DNA of 64,000 nt from assembly GCF_029760915.1 (NCBI RefSeq), contig NZ_CP121685.1:2753001-2817000 (forward strand), given 5' to 3'. The position numbers and the translations under genes are program-made. Source of the stretch: Olleya sp. YS. GTDB lineage: Bacteria > Bacteroidota > Bacteroidia > Flavobacteriales > Flavobacteriaceae. This document shows positions 35,691 to 44,102 of the stretch, in pieces (position 1 is the first letter of the stretch; each line of letters begins with the position of its first letter). The notes beneath the pieces were generated by a model, which was not told the origin of the DNA, did not search any database, and worked only from the letters and a program-made list of their open reading frames with translations.

Positions 35691-36773
35691 TTACATTTTT
35701 TGGTATAAAGCTTTTAGCGTGTCTGGAGTAATCGATTTTTTCCAGTTTTTACCTATTGCATTTTCCCAAAGTGGTTCAAGACTTAGTGCTACTTTTATCA
35801 TGACATCAAAATCTTTATCGGATAAATCTGCGCAAATACCTTGTGGTAAGGTGATGTTGTGGGTGTCTTTCATTTGTTTGAATAACGCAACACCTTCAGG
35901 ATAATAATCTGCTAAATGATCAAATACTATGCAATTACCAATTCCATGTTTTATACCTAATAAGTAGCTTAAACCATAACTTAAAGCATGGCATACACCT
36001 ACTTGAGAATAAGCAATACTCATACCACCATGCCAACTAGCCATCATTAATTTATCTTGAGACTCTTCAACTGATAATGTATTATTTAAGAAAATGTCTT
36101 TACATAATTCTAAAGCTTTTTCTCCATAAGTTTTACTAAAGGTATTAAGATACGTTCCGTTTAAAGATTCTATACAATGCACATAACAGTCCATTCCTGT
36201 ATAAAACCATTGGTCTTTTGGAACATCTTTAGTTAATTCTGGATCTAAAATAACTTGATCAAAAGGTGTAAAGTCACTATTAATACCAAGTTTGCGCTCT
36301 GGTCCTGTCAGTATAGTAGTTCTGGATACTTCTGCACCTGTTCCAGAAATAGTTGGTATCCCAACATGATAGATAGCTGGATTTTTCACTAAATCCCAAC
36401 CTTGATAGTCTTTACTTTCTCCATCATTATTTAACATAATAGACACTGCTTTTGCAATATCTAACAAACAACCACCACCAATTCCAATAATACCTGAAGG
36501 ACGTTCTTTAAAAGTTAAAATAATGTCTTCTACTAATTGGTCTATTTGTTCGGTTTTGGGTTCTTCTTTGGCAGAAACATAAATGACTTTGTCTTGATAA
36601 GACAAAGGTATTCTTGATGTTAACCAAGCATTACCCTTAAAAATATCATCTACAAAAAATATAAATGGTGCATTAGTATTTAATCGTTTAGGCTCAATAA
36701 TTTCGCTTAATTGATTAAAACTACCTCGTCCAAAGATTACTCTGGACACCATCGGAAAATTTTTATAACTCAT
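35691..36773 (-). CDS. kdnB: Iron-containing alcohol dehydrogenase, KdnB-like (Kdo 8-oxidase)
   Basis: 360-residue group III alcohol dehydrogenase. The NAD-binding GIGGGCLLDIAKAVS is near residue 100, GIPTISGTGAEVSRTTIL follows, and metal ligands lie in the MDCYVHCIESLNG, VGVCHALSYGLSYLLGIKHG (abbreviated) and CIVFDHLADYYPEG segments. The start, with VSRVIFGRGSFNQL, and general pattern match KdnB of Shewanella, which oxidises C8 of Kdo before an aminotransferase (KdnA) makes 8-amino-Kdo. Gene order with kdsB supports this role. A kdnA-type aminotransferase is not in the window, so the pathway is incomplete here. Assignment rests on resemblance and context. Confidence 0.78.
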   Translation of the reverse strand: MSYKNFPMVSRVIFGRGSFNQLSEIIEPKRLNTNAPFIFFVDDIFKGNAWLTSRIPLSYQDKVIYVSAKEEPKTEQIDQLVEDIILTFKERPSGIIGIGGGCLLDIAKAVSIMLNNDGESKDYQGWDLVKNPAIYHVGIPTISGTGAEVSRTTILTGPERKLGINSDFTPFDQVILDPELTKDVPKDQWFYTGMDCYVHCIESLNGTYLNTFSKTYGEKALELCKDIFLNNTLSVEESQDKLMMASWHGGMSIAYSQVGVCHALSYGLSYLLGIKHGIGNCIVFDHLADYYPEGVALFKQMKDTHNITLPQGICADLSDKDFDVMIKVALSLEPLWENAIGKNWKKSITPDTLKALYQKM

Positions 36774-36813
36774 GGACTTGTTTCTGATTCAAAAATATAG
36801 CTTTTTTTGAAAA

Positions 36814-37518
36814 TTAATTTAATAATTTAGGTAATTCTAATAAACTTTTTATGGTTTTATATTGTTTAGACTCGTCATGATTAACTTCTATTTGTTCATG
36901 CAACCATGTGGTATGAAAAGGCACGTGTATGGCGTGAGCTTTTATATTTATTAATGGCAAAATATCTGATTTTAAAGAGTTTCCTATCATTAAAAACTCT
37001 GAAGGATTTATATCTAAGTGATTTAACAATTTAGAATAATTTGCTTCCTTTTTATCACTTAACACTTCAATATGGTGAAAGTAATCTAACAATCCAGACT
37101 TTTCTAGTTTGCGCTCTTGGTCTAACAAATCTCCTTTTGTTGCTACTATTAATCTGTATTTTTTTGATAACTGTTGTAAAATATCTTCGACGCCTTCAAG
37201 TAATTCCACATCTTTATTTATCATATCCTTACCAATATCTAATATTTTAGAAATGGTTTTATTGGATACTGTATTATTGGATAATTCTATTGCCATTTCT
37301 ACCATAGACAACACAAAACCCTTAATACCATAACCATAAACAGGAAGGTTTTTCATTTCCATTTTAAATAGTTCTTGGTCAATTTTATTGGCAGTTTCAA
37401 ATGCACTTAGCAGTTTAGCAAACTCTAATTCTGCATCTCTAAAATAGGTTTCGTTAACCCAAAGGGTGTCATCAGCATCAAAACCAATGACTTTGATATG
37501 ACTGTAATCTATTTCCAT
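36814..37518 (-). CDS. HAD-superfamily hydrolase
   Basis: 234-residue phosphatase-like protein. HAD motif I is GFDADDTLW, motif II lies in IVATKGD (Thr near residue 125), the Lys in [14 protein letters not shown] context and motif III/IV in [14 protein letters not shown]. It is larger than KdsC (about 180) and has a cap domain, so it is probably not the Kdo-8-phosphate phosphatase, but it overlaps kdsB by 10 bp and precedes the KdnB-like gene, so a step in sugar or nucleotide metabolism related to Kdo is likely. The substrate is unknown. Confidence 0.85.
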   Translation of the reverse strand: MEIDYSHIKVIGFDADDTLWVNETYFRDAELEFAKLLSAFETANKIDQELFKMEMKNLPVYGYGIKGFVLSMVEMAIELSNNTVSNKTISKILDIGKDMINKDVELLEGVEDILQQLSKKYRLIVATKGDLLDQERKLEKSGLLDYFHHIEVLSDKKEANYSKLLNHLDINPSEFLMIGNSLKSDILPLINIKAHAIHVPFHTTWLHEQIEVNHDESKQYKTIKSLLELPKLLN

Positions 37519-38237
37519 AATTTTTTTGCACGTTCTAAATCTTCTGGTGTATCAATTTCTACACCTTGCACAGACGTTTCAACCATTTTAATACGTTTTC
37601 CGTATTCTAAATATCGTATACATTCAATTTTTTCTGACGCTTCTAATGTTAACATTGGTAAACGATAAAAATCCATTAAAGCCTCTTTTCTAAATGCATA
37701 AACCCCTTTGTGTTTGTAATATTTAACATCAACACTTTCATCTCTTGGATACGGAATTGGACTACGTGAAAAGTAAAGTGCAAACTTTTGTTTATCGATA
37801 ATTACCTTGACTGTATTAGGATTTTTTATTTCTTCCCAATCTGTTATATGAACCATTAGCGATGCTAAATCGACTTGTTTCTCATCGTCATCTTTAAACA
37901 CTTGTATTAGCTTTTCTAGAGATTCTAACTCAGTAAATGGTTCATCTCCTTGTACATTCACAACAATATCAATATCTAAATCTTCTACAGCTTCTGCAAT
38001 ACGGTCGCTTCCACAGTCGTGCTCTTTTTGACTCATCATAACCTGTCCACCAATTTTTGTGATTTCGTCATAAATTATATCGCTATCAGTAACAACAATT
38101 ACATCATCAAATAATTTGGTGTTTACAGTAGCTTCGTAAGTACGAGTTATGACTGGTTTTCCTCCTAAATCTTTCATTAATTTTCCTGGAAAACGTGAAG
38201 CACTATATCGTGCTGGTATCATGGCTATAATTTTCAT
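37509..38237 (-). CDS. kdsB: 3-deoxy-manno-octulosonate cytidylyltransferase
   Basis: Activates Kdo to CMP-Kdo for lipopolysaccharide core assembly in the cytosol. Starts with [19 protein letters not shown], the CTP-binding signature, followed by [29 protein letters not shown] and VNVQGDEPF motifs. The 242-residue length is typical. It is the first gene of a four-gene operon (kdsB, HAD hydrolase, KdnB-like oxidase, acyltransferase). An active KdnB means the enzyme might accept 8-amino-Kdo, as KdsB homologues in Shewanella do. Confidence 0.96.
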   Translation of the reverse strand: MKIIAMIPARYSASRFPGKLMKDLGGKPVITRTYEATVNTKLFDDVIVVTDSDIIYDEITKIGGQVMMSQKEHDCGSDRIAEAVEDLDIDIVVNVQGDEPFTELESLEKLIQVFKDDDEKQVDLASLMVHITDWEEIKNPNTVKVIIDKQKFALYFSRSPIPYPRDESVDVKYYKHKGVYAFRKEALMDFYRLPMLTLEASEKIECIRYLEYGKRIKMVETSVQGVEIDTPEDLERAKKLWK

Positions 38238-38308
38238 CTACATTATTATATTGAACTATAAAAATAGGGTAAATATTGATGGTAGTAAAATAAAGGGGGA
38301 ATATTATT

Positions 38309-38340
38309 CCTCTCCCCAACCCTCTCCAAAGGAGAGGGAG
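38309..38340. repeat. Short palindromic intergenic repeat (CCCTCTCC-AAA-GGAGAGGG type)
   Basis: ctctccccaaccctctcc followed by aaaggagagggag contains a perfect 8-bp GC-rich palindrome in otherwise AT-rich DNA. Dispersed repeats of this look are common in Bacteroidota intergenic regions by my recollection. Only one copy is in the window. Confidence 0.5.
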
Positions 38341-38417
38341 CCGAAACGCGATGACTCAAACCCTTTAAAACTACTTACTGAACACTGCGACTGCTAATTA
38401 ATACTGAATACTGAACA

Positions 38418-39848
38418 CTAATCCACTTCTTCAAAAAATTCGTCTTTAAAACCAATTAAATATAATTTTTCTTTTGCTCTAGTTACTGCTGTGTACAACC
38501 ATCTTAAGTACTCTTTATCAATGCCATTTGGAAGATAAGGCTGTTCGACAAAAACAGTATTCCATTGTCCACCTTGAGACTTATGACAAGTAATAGCATA
38601 GCTAAATTTAACTTGTAAAGCATTAAAATACTTGTTGCCTTTAATTTTTAAGAATTTTTTATAGTTGCTGGTTTCGTCTTCATAATCTTTTTGTACTTCT
38701 TGGTATAACCTATTGGACTCTTCGTAAGGTAATGATGGAGTTTCAGCTTCAATAGTATCAAGCATTAAAACAGTTTCAAAAGGTCGCATTTTAGGGTAAT
38801 CTACCATGCGTACTTTAACCTCTGCAAATCTAAACCCATACAATTCTTTAATACTAAAAATCTCTAAGACTTCAACAATATCGCCATTTGCAATAAAACC
38901 AGCTTCTGTTGTGGGTTTAATCCAAAAATAATTATTCTTAACCACCATAAGGTAATCACCAGATGCTAATTCGTTTTCACTAAACAAAATACGACTACGT
39001 ATTTGTTGGTTATATAAATTGGCGCGTTTATTACTTCTAACTATTATACTAGTTTCCTCATAACCTAACTCGCTGTATGCATCGTTTATAGCGTCCATAA
39101 TTTCATATCCATCTACCAATCTTACAATGTCTTTAAACGCCTTTAAATTAAATTTAAAACTATCGTAGAAGCTTCCTGCTAAGGTTTCTCTTAAAATGGT
39201 AGCATTTTCTAAAATTCCAGAACCTTCACCTTGTCTAACCACTTCGTCCAATTCCATTTTGGTTACAGACTTATTGTAATTTAGGTTTAATATGTTTTCA
39301 TCTAACGCTGGACTTAACTCTAGTTTTACAGGAGGCAACTGTGCTGTATCACCAATTAGTAATAATTTACATCTATGACCTTGATAGACGTATTGCATTA
39401 AATCGTCCAACAAAGATCCATTGTCAAATAATTTTGAATCGCTTGGTGAATCTGGAATCATTGAGGCTTCATCCACAATAAAAATAGTGTCTTTGTGTTT
39501 ATTAGGCTGCAATACAAATTTAACACCTCCACCTTTTTCTTTTTTTGGGAAATATATTTTTTTATGAATGGTAAACGCTTCCTTTTTTGAATAATTAGAG
39601 ATAACTTTAGCTGCACGACCAGTTGGAGCCATTAAAACAGCACTTTTTTTTGCTTTCCATAAATTAGTAACAATTGTACCAATAATGGTGGTTTTACCAG
39701 TTCCTGCGTAGCCTTTCAATAAAAAAATACCATTTTGTTTATCATTTAAAATAAATTCTGATAACTGTAAAAGTAAAATATCTTGTTTGGAGGTTGGTTG
39801 AAACGGAAATTGCTGTTTTATAAGCGAATAAAATTGGGAACTAGTCAT
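38418..39848 (-). CDS. RecD-like ATP-dependent DNA helicase (AAA family, UvrD C-terminal)
   Basis: 476-residue superfamily 1 helicase. Walker A GYAGTGKTT lies near residue 45, motif II IVDEASMIPD near 125, GDTAQLPP motif III near 170, and the C-terminal UvrD-like motif VKFSYAITCHKSQGGQW plus YTAVTRAKEKLYLIG. It is much shorter than RecD of RecBCD and is of the free-standing RecD2/Dda-like group. It acts in the cytosol on DNA, in repair or replication restart. A full promoter precedes it (39877-39904), divergent from the gene at 39973. Confidence 0.92.
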   Translation of the reverse strand: MTSSQFYSLIKQQFPFQPTSKQDILLLQLSEFILNDKQNGIFLLKGYAGTGKTTIIGTIVTNLWKAKKSAVLMAPTGRAAKVISNYSKKEAFTIHKKIYFPKKEKGGGVKFVLQPNKHKDTIFIVDEASMIPDSPSDSKLFDNGSLLDDLMQYVYQGHRCKLLLIGDTAQLPPVKLELSPALDENILNLNYNKSVTKMELDEVVRQGEGSGILENATILRETLAGSFYDSFKFNLKAFKDIVRLVDGYEIMDAINDAYSELGYEETSIIVRSNKRANLYNQQIRSRILFSENELASGDYLMVVKNNYFWIKPTTEAGFIANGDIVEVLEIFSIKELYGFRFAEVKVRMVDYPKMRPFETVLMLDTIEAETPSLPYEESNRLYQEVQKDYEDETSNYKKFLKIKGNKYFNALQVKFSYAITCHKSQGGQWNTVFVEQPYLPNGIDKEYLRWLYTAVTRAKEKLYLIGFKDEFFEEVD

Positions 39849-39876
39849 TAAATCGTGTGGATTGAAAACTTTTTAT

Positions 39877-39904
39877 CAAATATATAAATCATTTTTACCT
39901 ACAA
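39877..39904 (-). promoter_or_regulatory. Promoter of the RecD-like helicase gene
   Basis: On the minus strand, TTG (39904-39902), 17 bp, TATATTTG (39884-39877) is a full consensus match 28 bp before the start codon. Confidence 0.65.
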
Positions 39905-39930
39905 TGGTTTTTACGAATAAAAAAAAATTG

Positions 39931-39938
39931 TAGATTTG
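39931..39938 (+). promoter_or_regulatory. Candidate -7 box for the DUF3822-rsmD operon
   Basis: TAGATTTG matches TAnnTTTG, 34 bp before the ATG at 39973. No -33 TTG at the right spacing. Confidence 0.4.
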
Positions 39939-39972
39939 TCACTGACCTTAATTAAATTTAATAATATAAAAT

Positions 39973-40713
39973 ATGAAATTAGCACTTATTATAGTTGGAG
40001 CGATTTTACTAACAATTTTAATTGTTTGGCTTATTGACAAATTTGTTCCTGTAAAAGCAAAACCTTTTATAACATTAGCTCTTTGGGGACTTATCATATT
40101 TTTAGGATACCTAACATTTGATTCTGTTTATGGTGAAATTAAATTTAATCAATTAAAAGAAAAACGATACGCAGCAGCAATTGAGAACTTAAAAGATATT
40201 AGAGATGCTCAATTAGCACATAGAACGGTTACTGGAAAATTTACAAAAAGTTACGACTCGTTAATTAAATTTATTGAGACTGGTAAATTTACCATAGTAG
40301 AGAGAAGAGATTCTAGTATAGTAGATGTAGAAAGAACTAGAGCTTATGGTGGTGTAACTACGTATATGGATATCGTTATTACAGATACTATTGGATACGA
40401 GCCTGTCAAAGAAAAATTATTTAAAGATTCAGACAGATATAAAACTATGATGAATGTTCCGCTTGCAAAGGAAGGTACAACATTTACTATGAATGCTGGA
40501 GAAATAGAACAAGAAAGTGGATTGAAGATTCCAGTATTTGAAGCTTTTGTAATGAAAGACGATATTTTATACGATCAAGACAAAAATTTAGTGCTTAAAG
40601 AAAAACAAGTACAATCTGTAGAAGGTGTTAATGGTGACGCTTTACGTGTAGGATCTATGGAAGAAGTTAAAACTATTGGAAACTGGCCAAAAACTTATGG
40701 CTCAAACGAATAA
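39973..40713 (+). CDS. Membrane protein of unknown function
   Basis: 246 residues with two membrane helices (about 3-22 and 32-50) and a soluble domain of about 190 residues. The first soluble part, KRYAAAIENLKDIRDAQLAHR followed by TGKFTKSYDSLIKFI (abbreviated), recalls the alpha-helix/loop start of pseudopilin or competence-like globular domains, but there is no prepilin cleavage site. I do not recognise the family. It overlaps the DUF3822 gene by up to 17-38 bp depending on that gene's start, so the three genes up to rsmD are one operon. Confidence 0.75.
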   Translation: MKLALIIVGAILLTILIVWLIDKFVPVKAKPFITLALWGLIIFLGYLTFDSVYGEIKFNQLKEKRYAAAIENLKDIRDAQLAHRTVTGKFTKSYDSLIKFIETGKFTIVERRDSSIVDVERTRAYGGVTTYMDIVITDTIGYEPVKEKLFKDSDRYKTMMNVPLAKEGTTFTMNAGEIEQESGLKIPVFEAFVMKDDILYDQDKNLVLKEKQVQSVEGVNGDALRVGSMEEVKTIGNWPKTYGSNE

Positions 40714-41518
40714 AACACATAATACATTAACCAACCTAGAACTGTCCATTCAAATTAGTTTGAGTGGACTTTCTTTTTGTGTATTAGACAGAAGCACAAC
40801 AACTATCTTAAACTTACACTCTACTAACTTTAAGATAAAAAAATCGCCTACAGATCTTTTAGATGCTGTAAAACATCTATTTAATACCCAAGCGTCTTTA
40901 CAACAATCGTTTACAACTATTACTGTAATACATGTAAATGATTGGTCTACACTTGTACCAAAACCTTTATTTAAAGAAGAATTTTTAGCAGATTATTTAA
41001 AGTTTAATACCAAAATTTTAAAAACAGATTTTATAACTTTTGATGAAATCTCTCAAAACGATAGCGCTAACGTTTACGTTCCTTTCACAAACGTCAATAA
41101 TTATATTTTTGATCAATTTGGGACGTTTACCTACAAGCACTTTTCAACTATTTTAATAGAACAACTTCTAACTTTTGAAAAACACAATAATACCTCAAAA
41201 GTATATGTCAACGTATCAGAATATAATTTTGAAATCATTGCATTTAACAGTGGAGAATTGTTATTATACAACACTTTTGAATACCAAACTAAAGAAGACT
41301 TTATCTATTATTTACTCTTTACTTTAGAGCAATTACAACTAAATCCAGAAACTGTAGAACTAGTATTTTTGGGTGAAATAAATGAAGCTGATACTTTATA
41401 CCAAATAGCTTATAAATATATAAGACATGTGTCCTTTGGTAACCGAATGGACACGTTTGCTTTTAATACGCAACCAAAATCTAACCATTCTAATTTTACG
41501 TTACTAAAAAGCCTATAA
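40697..41518 (+). CDS. DUF3822 family protein
   Basis: 273 residues from the ATG at 40697 (a start at 40676 is also open). The pattern LELSIQISLSGLSFCVLD, YVPFTNVNNYIFDQFG, YVNVSEYNFEIIAFN and ELLLYNTFEYQTKEDFIYY (some abbreviated) fits the DUF3822 family of Bacteroidota, an actin-like ATPase-fold or type II secretion PilM-like protein by general appearance. It always seems to sit just before rsmD in this phylum as I recall, and here its stop overlaps the rsmD start (TAATG). Function unknown. Confidence 0.85.
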   Translation: MAQTNKTHNTLTNLELSIQISLSGLSFCVLDRSTTTILNLHSTNFKIKKSPTDLLDAVKHLFNTQASLQQSFTTITVIHVNDWSTLVPKPLFKEEFLADYLKFNTKILKTDFITFDEISQNDSANVYVPFTNVNNYIFDQFGTFTYKHFSTILIEQLLTFEKHNNTSKVYVNVSEYNFEIIAFNSGELLLYNTFEYQTKEDFIYYLLFTLEQLQLNPETVELVFLGEINEADTLYQIAYKYIRHVSFGNRMDTFAFNTQPKSNHSNFTLLKSL

Positions 41519-42075
41519 TGCGCATTATATCTGGACAATTTAAAGGAAGACGGATTACAGCTCCAAAAAAATTACCTGTAAGGCCAACCACAGACATGGC
41601 TAAGGAAGCCTTGTTTAATATTTTAAATAATCAGTATTATTTTGATTCTGTATCTGTTTTAGATTTATTTGCTGGAACAGGAAATATTAGTTACGAGTTT
41701 GCGTCTCGTGGCACAGAACACATTACAAGTGTCGATCAAGATTATGGATGCATAAAATTTATAAACCAGACTGCTGCTAGTTTTGAAATGCCTATACAAA
41801 CCATAAAAAGTGATGTCTTTAAATTTTTAGAAAGCAGCAAGCAACAAGCCACTATTATTTTTGCAGATCCTCCTTATGATTTCCCTATTGAGGAGTTTGC
41901 AAAAATACCAGAATTAGTTTTTGAAAATAATTTATTAGAAACAGAAGGCTTACTAATAGTCGAACACTCTAAACATACCGATTTATCGGATTTATCAAAC
42001 TATAGTCACTCAAAAAGTTATGGTGGAAATACCTTTAGCTTTTTTGAGAATGAAACTAATGATGAGGAGGAATAA
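41518..42075 (+). CDS. rsmD: 16S rRNA (guanine(966)-N(2))-methyltransferase
   Basis: Methylates G966 of 16S rRNA using S-adenosylmethionine during small-subunit assembly. Starts MRIISGQFKGRRI, followed by the RPTTDMAKEALFNIL signature, the SAM-binding VLDLFAGTGNISYEFASRG and the catalytic ADPPYDFP (DPPY) motif. The 185-residue length is typical. It overlaps the DUF3822 gene by one base. Confidence 0.96.
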   Translation: MRIISGQFKGRRITAPKKLPVRPTTDMAKEALFNILNNQYYFDSVSVLDLFAGTGNISYEFASRGTEHITSVDQDYGCIKFINQTAASFEMPIQTIKSDVFKFLESSKQQATIIFADPPYDFPIEEFAKIPELVFENNLLETEGLLIVEHSKHTDLSDLSNYSHSKSYGGNTFSFFENETNDEEE

Positions 42076-42084
42076 AAAATTATG

Positions 42085-42150
42085 TCATTCCTGCAAAAGC
42101 AGGCATCCAAAATTATATTAAAATAGATTCCTGCCTACGCAGGAATAACA
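42085..42150. repeat. Pair of CATTCCTGC...GCAGG palindromes downstream of rsmD
   Basis: Two imperfect palindromes, 42085-42110 (tcattcctgc-aaaa-gcaggcatcc) and 42126-42150 (gattcctgc-ctac-gcaggaataac), lie 15 bp apart. This type of short dispersed element is frequent in Flavobacteriaceae intergenic DNA by my recollection. A combined hairpin could help end the rsmD transcript. Confidence 0.55.
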
Positions 42151-42157
42151 AAATCAA

Positions 42158-42185
42158 AAACCCTTCTTAATTTTAAGAAGGGTTT
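42158..42185 (-). terminator. Intrinsic terminator of rnpB
   Basis: A perfect 12-bp stem (42158-42169 with 42174-42185) and a 4-nt loop, followed on the minus strand by a T-rich tract (TTGATTTT). It lies right after the RNase P RNA 3' end and may also stop the rsmD transcript from the other side. Confidence 0.85.
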
Positions 42186-42192
42186 GTTATGT

Positions 42193-42497
42193 GTAAGCAA
42201 ATCTATAAGCCGGATTCTGTATTACGCCTAGGCGTAACCCTTATCATTTATCTACATCTATTGTTACCAATAGACTTTAGCTACCTACCCTCTAACAATC
42301 GCGCGTGCACGCTCAAGCGTTAGTATACATGGTATTGCACCTCATAGAGTTTACCTGGTTTCACTACAGCATGACCTGTACATACTTTCTGTTGCACTTT
42401 TCCTCACCTTTCGGTGGATGGCTGTTAGCCACTATGATTACACTATGGTGTCCGGACTTTCCTCTACGCCAAAAGCGCAGCGATAAGGCGATTTACT
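42193..42497 (-). ncRNA. rnpB: RNase P RNA (class A)
   Basis: The minus strand carries the universally conserved P RNA blocks: GAGGAAAGTCCGGAC near the 5' end (42475-42450 region) and ACAGAATCCGGCTTAT near the 3' end (about 42222-42203). The first seven bases (GUAAAUC, 42496-42490) can pair with GAUUUGC (42203-42197) to form helix P1, which sets both ends to within a few bases. About 305 nt is a normal size for this phylum. The RNA processes tRNA 5' ends with RnpA. It has its own promoter (42503-42534) and terminator (42158-42185). Confidence 0.95.
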
Positions 42498-42502
42498 GTT
42501 TG

Positions 42503-42534
42503 CAAAATTACGGTAAACTTAGTTATTTTATCAA
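42503..42534 (-). promoter_or_regulatory. Promoter of rnpB
   Basis: On the minus strand, TTG (42534-42532), 21 bp, TAATTTTG (42510-42503), then the predicted RNA start about 6 nt downstream. The fit to TTG-N17-23-TAnnTTTG and to the predicted 5' end support each other. Confidence 0.75.
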
Positions 42535-42600
42535 CTAATTATTAGTAAACTTATTTTTCTATAATTAATAAAGCTAGTTGCATTTCATCGATTTCTATTT

Positions 42601-42624
42601 GTTATATACGGATGTTGTGCTTAG
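42601..42624 (-). repeat. Cassette-boundary repeat, copy after the 203-residue gene
   Basis: gttatatacggatgttgtgcttag carries the gttgt end and the TATA block shared with 43367-43394 and 44065-44097. It starts about 15-20 bp past the stop codon of the gene at 42640. The opposing half is missing here, so this looks like the end of the array, next to rnpB. Confidence 0.5.
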
Positions 42625-42639
42625 TTATTTTTCAGATTA

Positions 42640-43251
42640 CTATTTCCAAATCTTTTTAAATTCGTTCCAGAGATTGTTTTTAGGAATCGATTTTTCGATA
42701 TTGGATTCCACAAACTTTTCATCTGCTTTTGAACTTAAACTTTCTTTATATTCAATTCCGATTATTGGAAACGAAACTTTTTTTATGTAATCCATTATCC
42801 AGCTTTCCGATTGCTGTACAAAATCCGAGCGTTTTTTTAATTCAGACGCAATAGCATTTATAATATCTAAGCTTTTTGGGTCTGACTTATTCGCTTTGTC
42901 ATAAATCATTACACATAAAGCTTCTATTAATACATTCCGTTTTCCAATGTCGATTTCATCTTGGTCTATAAACTTCAAATACAAGTCAATACTCTCATCG
43001 TGTTGGGCGAGCAACAAGTCTTCGTCTTGAGATGAAAAGTAATATTCAGGATTTTTGCTCCATTCAGAAAGTAATTCTTCGTCAATATCAGGTTTATTTG
43101 AACTGATAGAAGAGAAGTTTTTTCCTCCGCATTTTGAACAAGCTAAATTATGAACAAAACTATCTTTCAATTCAAATGCAGCTTCTCTTTTGTCAACTTC
43201 TATTGAGTCAACATTTCCACATTTACAAGTTTTATTGTATTTGTAGGTCAT
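42640..43251 (-). CDS. Hypothetical protein with N-terminal zinc ribbon
   Basis: 203 residues. Cys9, Cys11, Cys38 and Cys41 (TCKCG and ACSKCGGK) form a CxC-x26-CxxC zinc-ribbon candidate. A helical remainder follows (LLLAQHDESIDLYLKFIDQD, then VLIEALCVMIYDKANKS), acidic and without membrane segments. I recognise no family. It is one of three short genes in an array bounded by inverted-repeat spacers, and its start lies 13 bp from the acaac end of the spacer at 43263. Codon choice seems slightly less AT-biased than in neighbours, consistent with transfer. Confidence 0.68.
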   Translation of the reverse strand: MTYKYNKTCKCGNVDSIEVDKREAAFELKDSFVHNLACSKCGGKNFSSISSNKPDIDEELLSEWSKNPEYYFSSQDEDLLLAQHDESIDLYLKFIDQDEIDIGKRNVLIEALCVMIYDKANKSDPKSLDIINAIASELKKRSDFVQQSESWIMDYIKKVSFPIIGIEYKESLSSKADEKFVESNIEKSIPKNNLWNEFKKIWK

Positions 43252-43262
43252 TTTTTAATTAA

Positions 43263-43394
43263 GCACAACGTATTTGTGTATGGTTTATAGCGTTTTTATT
43301 AGCGATTTTAGTTCCGATTGATTGATGTTTGTTAAAGGTAGGTATATTCCTTGACTTAATCAACTAAGCTATAAACTATACACTTTGTTGTAAG
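43263..43394. repeat. attC-like intergenic spacer 1 with terminal inverted repeats
   Basis: A 132-bp spacer between the genes at 42640 and 43402. Its left end (43263-43292, gcacaacg...tatagcg) is an inverted copy of its right end (43367-43394, agctataaac...gttgtaag): GCTATAAACxATACAC matches at 15 of 16 positions, with acaac/gttgt at the tips. Size and foldback shape resemble integron attC sites, but the tips do not fit the canonical RYYYAAC/GTTRRRY. Confidence 0.6.
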
Positions 43395-43401
43395 CAGTTT
43401 T

Positions 43402-43950
43402 TTATTCCTCAAATCTATACATTATGTCTGTTCTCAAAATATATTTTTCTCCTAGATCCAATTTTGTTCCTTCGTGTTCCAAATCGTGAAAGAATATCAA
43501 GCAACTTCCTTTTTTAGGTACTATTTTTAAGTTTCCAAAAGTCGTTTCTCCACCAACAAAGTTGTCGTTCAGATAAATCATAAACGTATAGTAACTCGAT
43601 TCAAGCTCGTTCCGTATATAACTTTGGTCACGATGTTTTTTAAATTCTTGATTTGGTTCATATTTATAAAATCGGAACATTTCATTTAGTCCAATCGCTC
43701 TACTTTTTCCAAGTTTTGGATTTACGAATTCTTTTACGTCATTCCAGATATTTACAGCAAGTTCAAAGTCGGTAAACAGAATCCGTTGATTGTTTCTTAC
43801 ACTTTCAACTAATTTTTGTCCACTTTCGGTCTGAACCATTGCTGGTTCATATCCAATAATTTCACTTTTAGAAATGAATTCATCACACTTGTCTGATGTC
43901 CAAAAGTTTTCAATTTCTAAAATATGTTCTGCATGTTGAATTAAGTTCAT
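43402..43950 (-). CDS. 2OG-Fe(II) oxygenase (prolyl 4-hydroxylase-like)
   Basis: 182-residue cytosolic dioxygenase of the P4Hc group. The iron ligands are complete: H106-R-D108 (KKHRDQS) and H159 (HDLEHEG), and Arg173 (ILRTD) should bind the 2-oxoglutarate C5 carboxylate. GGETTFGN is the usual strand before the distal His. The family hydroxylates Pro or other residues in proteins or small molecules; the substrate here is unknown. It lies between two spacers with inverted-repeat ends, with start and stop only 10-15 bp from the repeat tips, and has no obvious promoter of its own. Confidence 0.88.
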   Translation of the reverse strand: MNLIQHAEHILEIENFWTSDKCDEFISKSEIIGYEPAMVQTESGQKLVESVRNNQRILFTDFELAVNIWNDVKEFVNPKLGKSRAIGLNEMFRFYKYEPNQEFKKHRDQSYIRNELESSYYTFMIYLNDNFVGGETTFGNLKIVPKKGSCLIFFHDLEHEGTKLDLGEKYILRTDIMYRFEE

Positions 43951-43960
43951 TTCTTAAATT

Positions 43961-44097
43961 GCTTACAACGGTCTCGGTTATGAGTAGTTGCGTGGTTTTG
44001 CACTTAACTTTGCAAGTACATACCAAACTGAAAATCCGCGAGGATTTTCAGAAGCAGGCGTGAACTAGCAATTACTTATAGCCATTGTTGTGCATAG
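43961..44097. repeat. attC-like intergenic spacer 2 with terminal inverted repeats
   Basis: A 137-bp spacer between the genes at 43402 and 44103. Left end 43961-43992 (gcttacaacgg...agttgcg) and right end 44065-44097 (ctagcaatta...gttgtgcatag) are inverted copies. Inside is a perfect 10-bp hairpin (44028-44037 with 44042-44051, ctgaaaatcc/ggattttcag). The whole can fold into one long imperfect hairpin. Confidence 0.6.
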
Positions 44098-44102
44098 TTT
44101 TT

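Noticed and set aside
42305-42538. A 77-residue plus-strand frame over the RNase P RNA gene
   Set aside because: The stretch is explained by rnpB on the minus strand, with conserved blocks, promoter and terminator.
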